A DNA stretch of 64,000 nucleotides from Caryophanon tenue (lineage in GTDB: Bacteria > Bacillota > Bacilli > Bacillales_A > Planococcaceae), in the NCBI RefSeq assembly GCF_001700315.1, contig NZ_MASJ01000001.1, positions 434,001 through 498,000 on the forward strand. Reading direction: 5' to 3'. Both the position numbers and the translations under genes were made by a program. This document shows, in pieces, positions 61,481 through 64,000 of this stretch. Below the pieces are notes generated by a model. That model saw nothing but the letters and a program-made list of their open reading frames with translations. It made no database searches and was not told the origin of the DNA. Positions within the stretch are counted from its first letter, which is position 1. Each line of letters starts with the position of its first letter.

Positions 61481-62842
61481 ATGCAAGCATGGATAAATCG
61501 TATGTCGTTAAAACAAAAATGGGCAGCGGTTTCAGCATTTGTTATTTTTATTAGCTATGCGTTAATGTGTACGGTTGTATTTATTTCATTAAATTCTTGG
61601 CTGAGTTATCAGGAAGAGCGAGAGGCGAAGCGAACGGTCGATGATTTAGTGGCACTTATTGATGAGCAAGGCGCGCGCCTGACGATTCAAGATATTCAAG
61701 AAAATAGTGGTTTAATGAATGCTATCGTAGACCGTAGTCAAACCGCGTATATTTTAAATATTGACGGTGATGCAGTTGTACAGATTAATAATGAAGCGCC
61801 GATTTATGAGGATACACAGCGCACATTTATTGAAACAAATGAAGCGGTTATTTTTAATCGCCCGATACAAATCGGTCCATTTTTAGGCATTTTACAAGTG
61901 TTACATCCTCTTCATGCATTTCAGCAATTAATGCAATATATTTTAATTGCGATGGTCATTGCAGGCTTTGCGGCACTATTATTATCAGCGCTTATCGGTT
62001 ATCAGCTGGCGCAATATTTAATGAAGCCCATTACAGCACTGAGTGCAGAGATGATGGATATTAAAGAAAATGGCTTTATTGGACGCGCAAATGTAGTGTA
62101 TACAGCGGACGATGAAATTGGCAAGCTGCTTCATGTATATGACGCCATGATGAAACAATTAGAGACATCATTTGAACAACAACAGCGTTTTGTATCGGAT
62201 GCTTCACATGAGCTACGTACACCACTGCAAGCTGTTGAAGGGCATTTAGCGCTCATACAGCGATGGGGCAAGCATGATGAAGCGGTGTTAGATGAATCGA
62301 TTGCAACATCGCTAATGGAAACACGTCGCATGAAGAAGATGGTCGAGGAATTATTAGCGTTAGCGCGCCGAGAGCAGGTAGATGAAGGTGGCGTTGCAAA
62401 CGTCTATGAAACGGTGACGCAAATTACACAAAACCTTACAGCGCTTTATCCGAACGCACAGTTTCATATGGATTGTGATCCGCAGGTGGAAGTCGCTGTG
62501 CCAGAAAATGCCTTACATCATATACTGAAAAATATGTTGGAAAATGCGGTGAAGTATAGCGGGCAGGAACCTCACATCCATGTGCGTACTAAAATAGAAG
62601 AAAATCGCTGTAAAATTGAAGTGGAAGACAACGGCCCAGGGATTAGTGATGCACATTTACCCCATATATTTGAGCGCTTTTACCGGATTGATGATGCACG
62701 TTCACGCGACATCGAAGGCACAGGGTTAGGGCTTGCAATCGTAAAAACGATGGTTGAAAAGCATAATGGGGTAATCTTTGTAAAGTCTATTTTAGGCGTT
62801 GGGACCGTTTTCATTGTCGAATTTGATAAAAATAAGGCGTAA
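61481..62842 (+). CDS. Membrane sensor histidine kinase, ArlS-like
   Basis: A 453-residue kinase with two membrane helices (about 14-36 and 152-174) flanking an extracellular sensor of about 115 residues, a HAMP linker (about 178-230), the phospho-accepting His in SDASHELRTPLQAVEGH near 242, and an ATPase domain with N box ILKNMLENAVKYS, G1 DNGPGIS and G2 GTGLGLAIV. Partner of the ArlR-like regulator directly upstream; in Staphylococcus such pairs control adhesion, autolysis and wall functions. The signal is unknown. Confidence 0.92.
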   Translation: MQAWINRMSLKQKWAAVSAFVIFISYALMCTVVFISLNSWLSYQEEREAKRTVDDLVALIDEQGARLTIQDIQENSGLMNAIVDRSQTAYILNIDGDAVVQINNEAPIYEDTQRTFIETNEAVIFNRPIQIGPFLGILQVLHPLHAFQQLMQYILIAMVIAGFAALLLSALIGYQLAQYLMKPITALSAEMMDIKENGFIGRANVVYTADDEIGKLLHVYDAMMKQLETSFEQQQRFVSDASHELRTPLQAVEGHLALIQRWGKHDEAVLDESIATSLMETRRMKKMVEELLALARREQVDEGGVANVYETVTQITQNLTALYPNAQFHMDCDPQVEVAVPENALHHILKNMLENAVKYSGQEPHIHVRTKIEENRCKIEVEDNGPGISDAHLPHIFERFYRIDDARSRDIEGTGLGLAIVKTMVEKHNGVIFVKSILGVGTVFIVEFDKNKA

Positions 62843-62875
62843 ATTACCTTGAATTAAGACGAGTTATACGCTCTA

Positions 62876-62901
62876 GCGTAAAAAAATGCTTTTTTTACGC
62901 A
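62876..62901 (+). terminator. Intrinsic terminator
   Basis: GCGTAAAAAA (62876-62886) can pair with TTTTTTACGC (about 62890-62900). It ends the two-component unit. The 230 bases to odhA must hold its promoter; no clear one was found. Confidence 0.65.
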
Positions 62902-63073
62902 AAACTGTTGTATTTTTTGTGAAGAGTAGTAAGATTGAAAAGGAAAAAATGTTCTTAATATTATCAGCTTAAACGCTTATAAATCGCAACGAAGCGTGGT
63001 AATATTGTAAGTGATTCATTGATAACAAAATTAATGGACTGCCTACTAAAGGCAAAATTTGGAGGTTATTTTC

Positions 63074-64000
63074 ATGTCGAACAATGTAACGCCTGCAGGT
63101 TCTGTTTGGTCAGCTTTCTCAGGTCCAAACCTTGGTTATGTGCTTGAACAATACGAGTTATTCGTTCAAACACCAGAAGAAGTAGATCCAGACCTTGTAG
63201 CATTATTTGAACAATTTGGAGCACCTATTGTAGACGGTGTGGCTACTGCTGAAATCACAAGCGCTGGCACAGCTGTTGCACAAGCGGACTTCAAAAAAAT
63301 CTTAGGTGCTGTACAGCTTGCACAAGCAATCCGTCAACACGGTCACTTAGCAGCAGATCTTTATCCATTAAAAGATCGTAAACTAGATACTTCTCGCATT
63401 GAAGAAAGCGCATACGGTTTATCAGCAGCTGATTTAGCAGCATTACCAGCAACAATCTTCTTTGAGCAAGTACCAGCTGGCGTAACAAATGGTAAAGAAG
63501 CAGTAGATTACTTAAAATCAGTTTATGTAGGGAAAATTGGTTTTGAATACGGTCAAGTTTCGAATAAAGAAGAATTTGCTTGGATTCAAGCGCAAGTTGA
63601 AGGTGGCGCTTTACAGTCTACACTTTCAAATGATGAGAAAAAAGCAGTTCTTGAGCGTTTAACACGTATCGAAGGCTTTGAGAAATTCATCCACAAAACA
63701 TTTGTTGGTCAAAAACGTTTCTCTGGAGAAGGTTTAGATACGCAAGTTATTTTATTTGATGAAATTTTAAAAGCTGCTGAAACAGCAAAAGTAGAAAACG
63801 TACGTATCGGTATGGCTCACCGCGGTCGTTTAAATGTGTTAACACACGTATTAAACAAACCATATGCGATGATGTTCGCTGATTTCGCACACGTAACAAA
63901 CGACTACTTCTTACCAGAAGATGGCCGTTTATCAATCACTAAAGGTTGGACAGGTGACGTTAAATACCACATGGGTGCATCTTACAACCGTGAATCAGGT
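63074..64000 (+). CDS. odhA: 2-oxoglutarate dehydrogenase E1 component (partial, runs off window)
   Basis: The first 309 residues of OdhA, which decarboxylates 2-oxoglutarate with thiamine diphosphate in the citric acid cycle. The start SNNVTPAGSVWSAFSGPNLGYV is a typical Bacillus-type N-terminus; the E1 core begins with the conserved FLHKTF-like HKTFVGQKRFSGEGLD and the MAHRGRLNVLTHV motif near residue 250. GGAGGT lies at 63061-63066 before ATG 63074. Strong codon bias suggests high expression. odhB is expected next, beyond the window. Confidence 0.95.
   Translation, partial: MSNNVTPAGSVWSAFSGPNLGYVLEQYELFVQTPEEVDPDLVALFEQFGAPIVDGVATAEITSAGTAVAQADFKKILGAVQLAQAIRQHGHLAADLYPLKDRKLDTSRIEESAYGLSAADLAALPATIFFEQVPAGVTNGKEAVDYLKSVYVGKIGFEYGQVSNKEEFAWIQAQVEGGALQSTLSNDEKKAVLERLTRIEGFEKFIHKTFVGQKRFSGEGLDTQVILFDEILKAAETAKVENVRIGMAHRGRLNVLTHVLNKPYAMMFADFAHVTNDYFLPEDGRLSITKGWTGDVKYHMGASYNRESG

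Noticed and set aside
63000-63073. Possible cre site before odhA
   Set aside because: AAGCGTGGTAA near 62995 only partly matches the cre consensus; too weak to list.
1-64000. CRISPR arrays, tRNA or rRNA genes, insertion-sequence transposases
   Set aside because: None were seen in a reading of both strands; no regular spaced repeats or transposase motifs were found.

Overview
The window reads as the chromosome of a low-GC, endospore-lineage Gram-positive bacterium, most likely a member of the Planococcaceae/Bacillaceae (Lysinibacillus, Kurthia, Solibacillus or Caryophanon type). The reasons are AT-rich coding sequence with strong AAGGAGG-type ribosome binding sites, GTG and TTG starts, a ScoC/Hpr regulator, bacilliredoxin, YpjP, YpmR, YpmS and YozE proteins, SLH surface protein, an ArlRS-like two-component pair and OdhA. 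The family is well supported by gene content; the genus is an inference. I see no rRNA, tRNA, CRISPR array, prophage module or transposase.

Layout. 1-5.8 kb: two acetyltransferases, then on the minus strand a 1258-residue Upf1-like SF1 helicase with a huge coiled-coil insert, coupled to a 247-residue unknown protein. 5.9-8.5 kb: two SDR dehydrogenases, one divergent from a TetR regulator with a clear palindromic operator, plus a VOC protein. 8.6-12.8 kb: a repeat element, an SLH-anchored putative metalloprotease, an LCP cell-wall ligase, an amidase and small proteins. 12.9-17 kb: an acetyltransferase, brxA overlapping a YpiP/RsmJ-like methyltransferase, a strong promoter in front of an unassigned structured RNA, a 23-residue membrane peptide, and ypjP. 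18-25.2 kb: a seven-gene peptide uptake operon (prolyl aminopeptidase-like hydrolase, DUF1684 protein, substrate-binding lipoprotein, two ATPases, two permeases). 25.4-35.8 kb: accessory transport and regulation genes, including a CoA-transferase, an AAHS transporter, a TDT exporter with divergent LysR, a DHA2 efflux pump, two decayed genes and scoC. 35.9-40.5 kb: a MecA/PBP3-type penicillin-binding protein and a polar amino-acid ABC transporter.

40.6-48.6 kb: an RraB-domain protein, then a core metabolic block thyA, prepilin peptidase, dfrA, degV, ypmR, ypmS, msrA, msrB, yozE, deoD. This order resembles the Bacillus subtilis ypjP-thyB-dfrA-ypm region, but here ypjP and thyA are about 24.5 kb apart. 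48.8-58.2 kb: membrane and hypothetical proteins, a soluble chemoreceptor-like protein lacking an ATG at the expected start, DUF2339, a CtpA-type protease, a COG0523 metallochaperone GTPase and a MurG-type glycosyltransferase. 58.6-64 kb: a four-module PAS-GGDEF cyclase, an ArlRS-like pair, and the 5' part of odhA running off the window.

Functional threads: cell-envelope building and remodelling (LCP, amidase, PBP, MurG, SLH protein, CtpA); nutrient import (peptides, amino acids, organic acids); thymidylate/folate supply (ThyA with DfrA make and recycle dihydrofolate); and repair of oxidised protein thiols and methionines (BrxA, MsrA, MsrB). Most single genes are ordinary. The less explained items are the helicase pair, the structured RNA, several very short genes with excellent ribosome binding sites, the 3'-end duplication next to the TDT gene, and the dispersed intergenic repeat.
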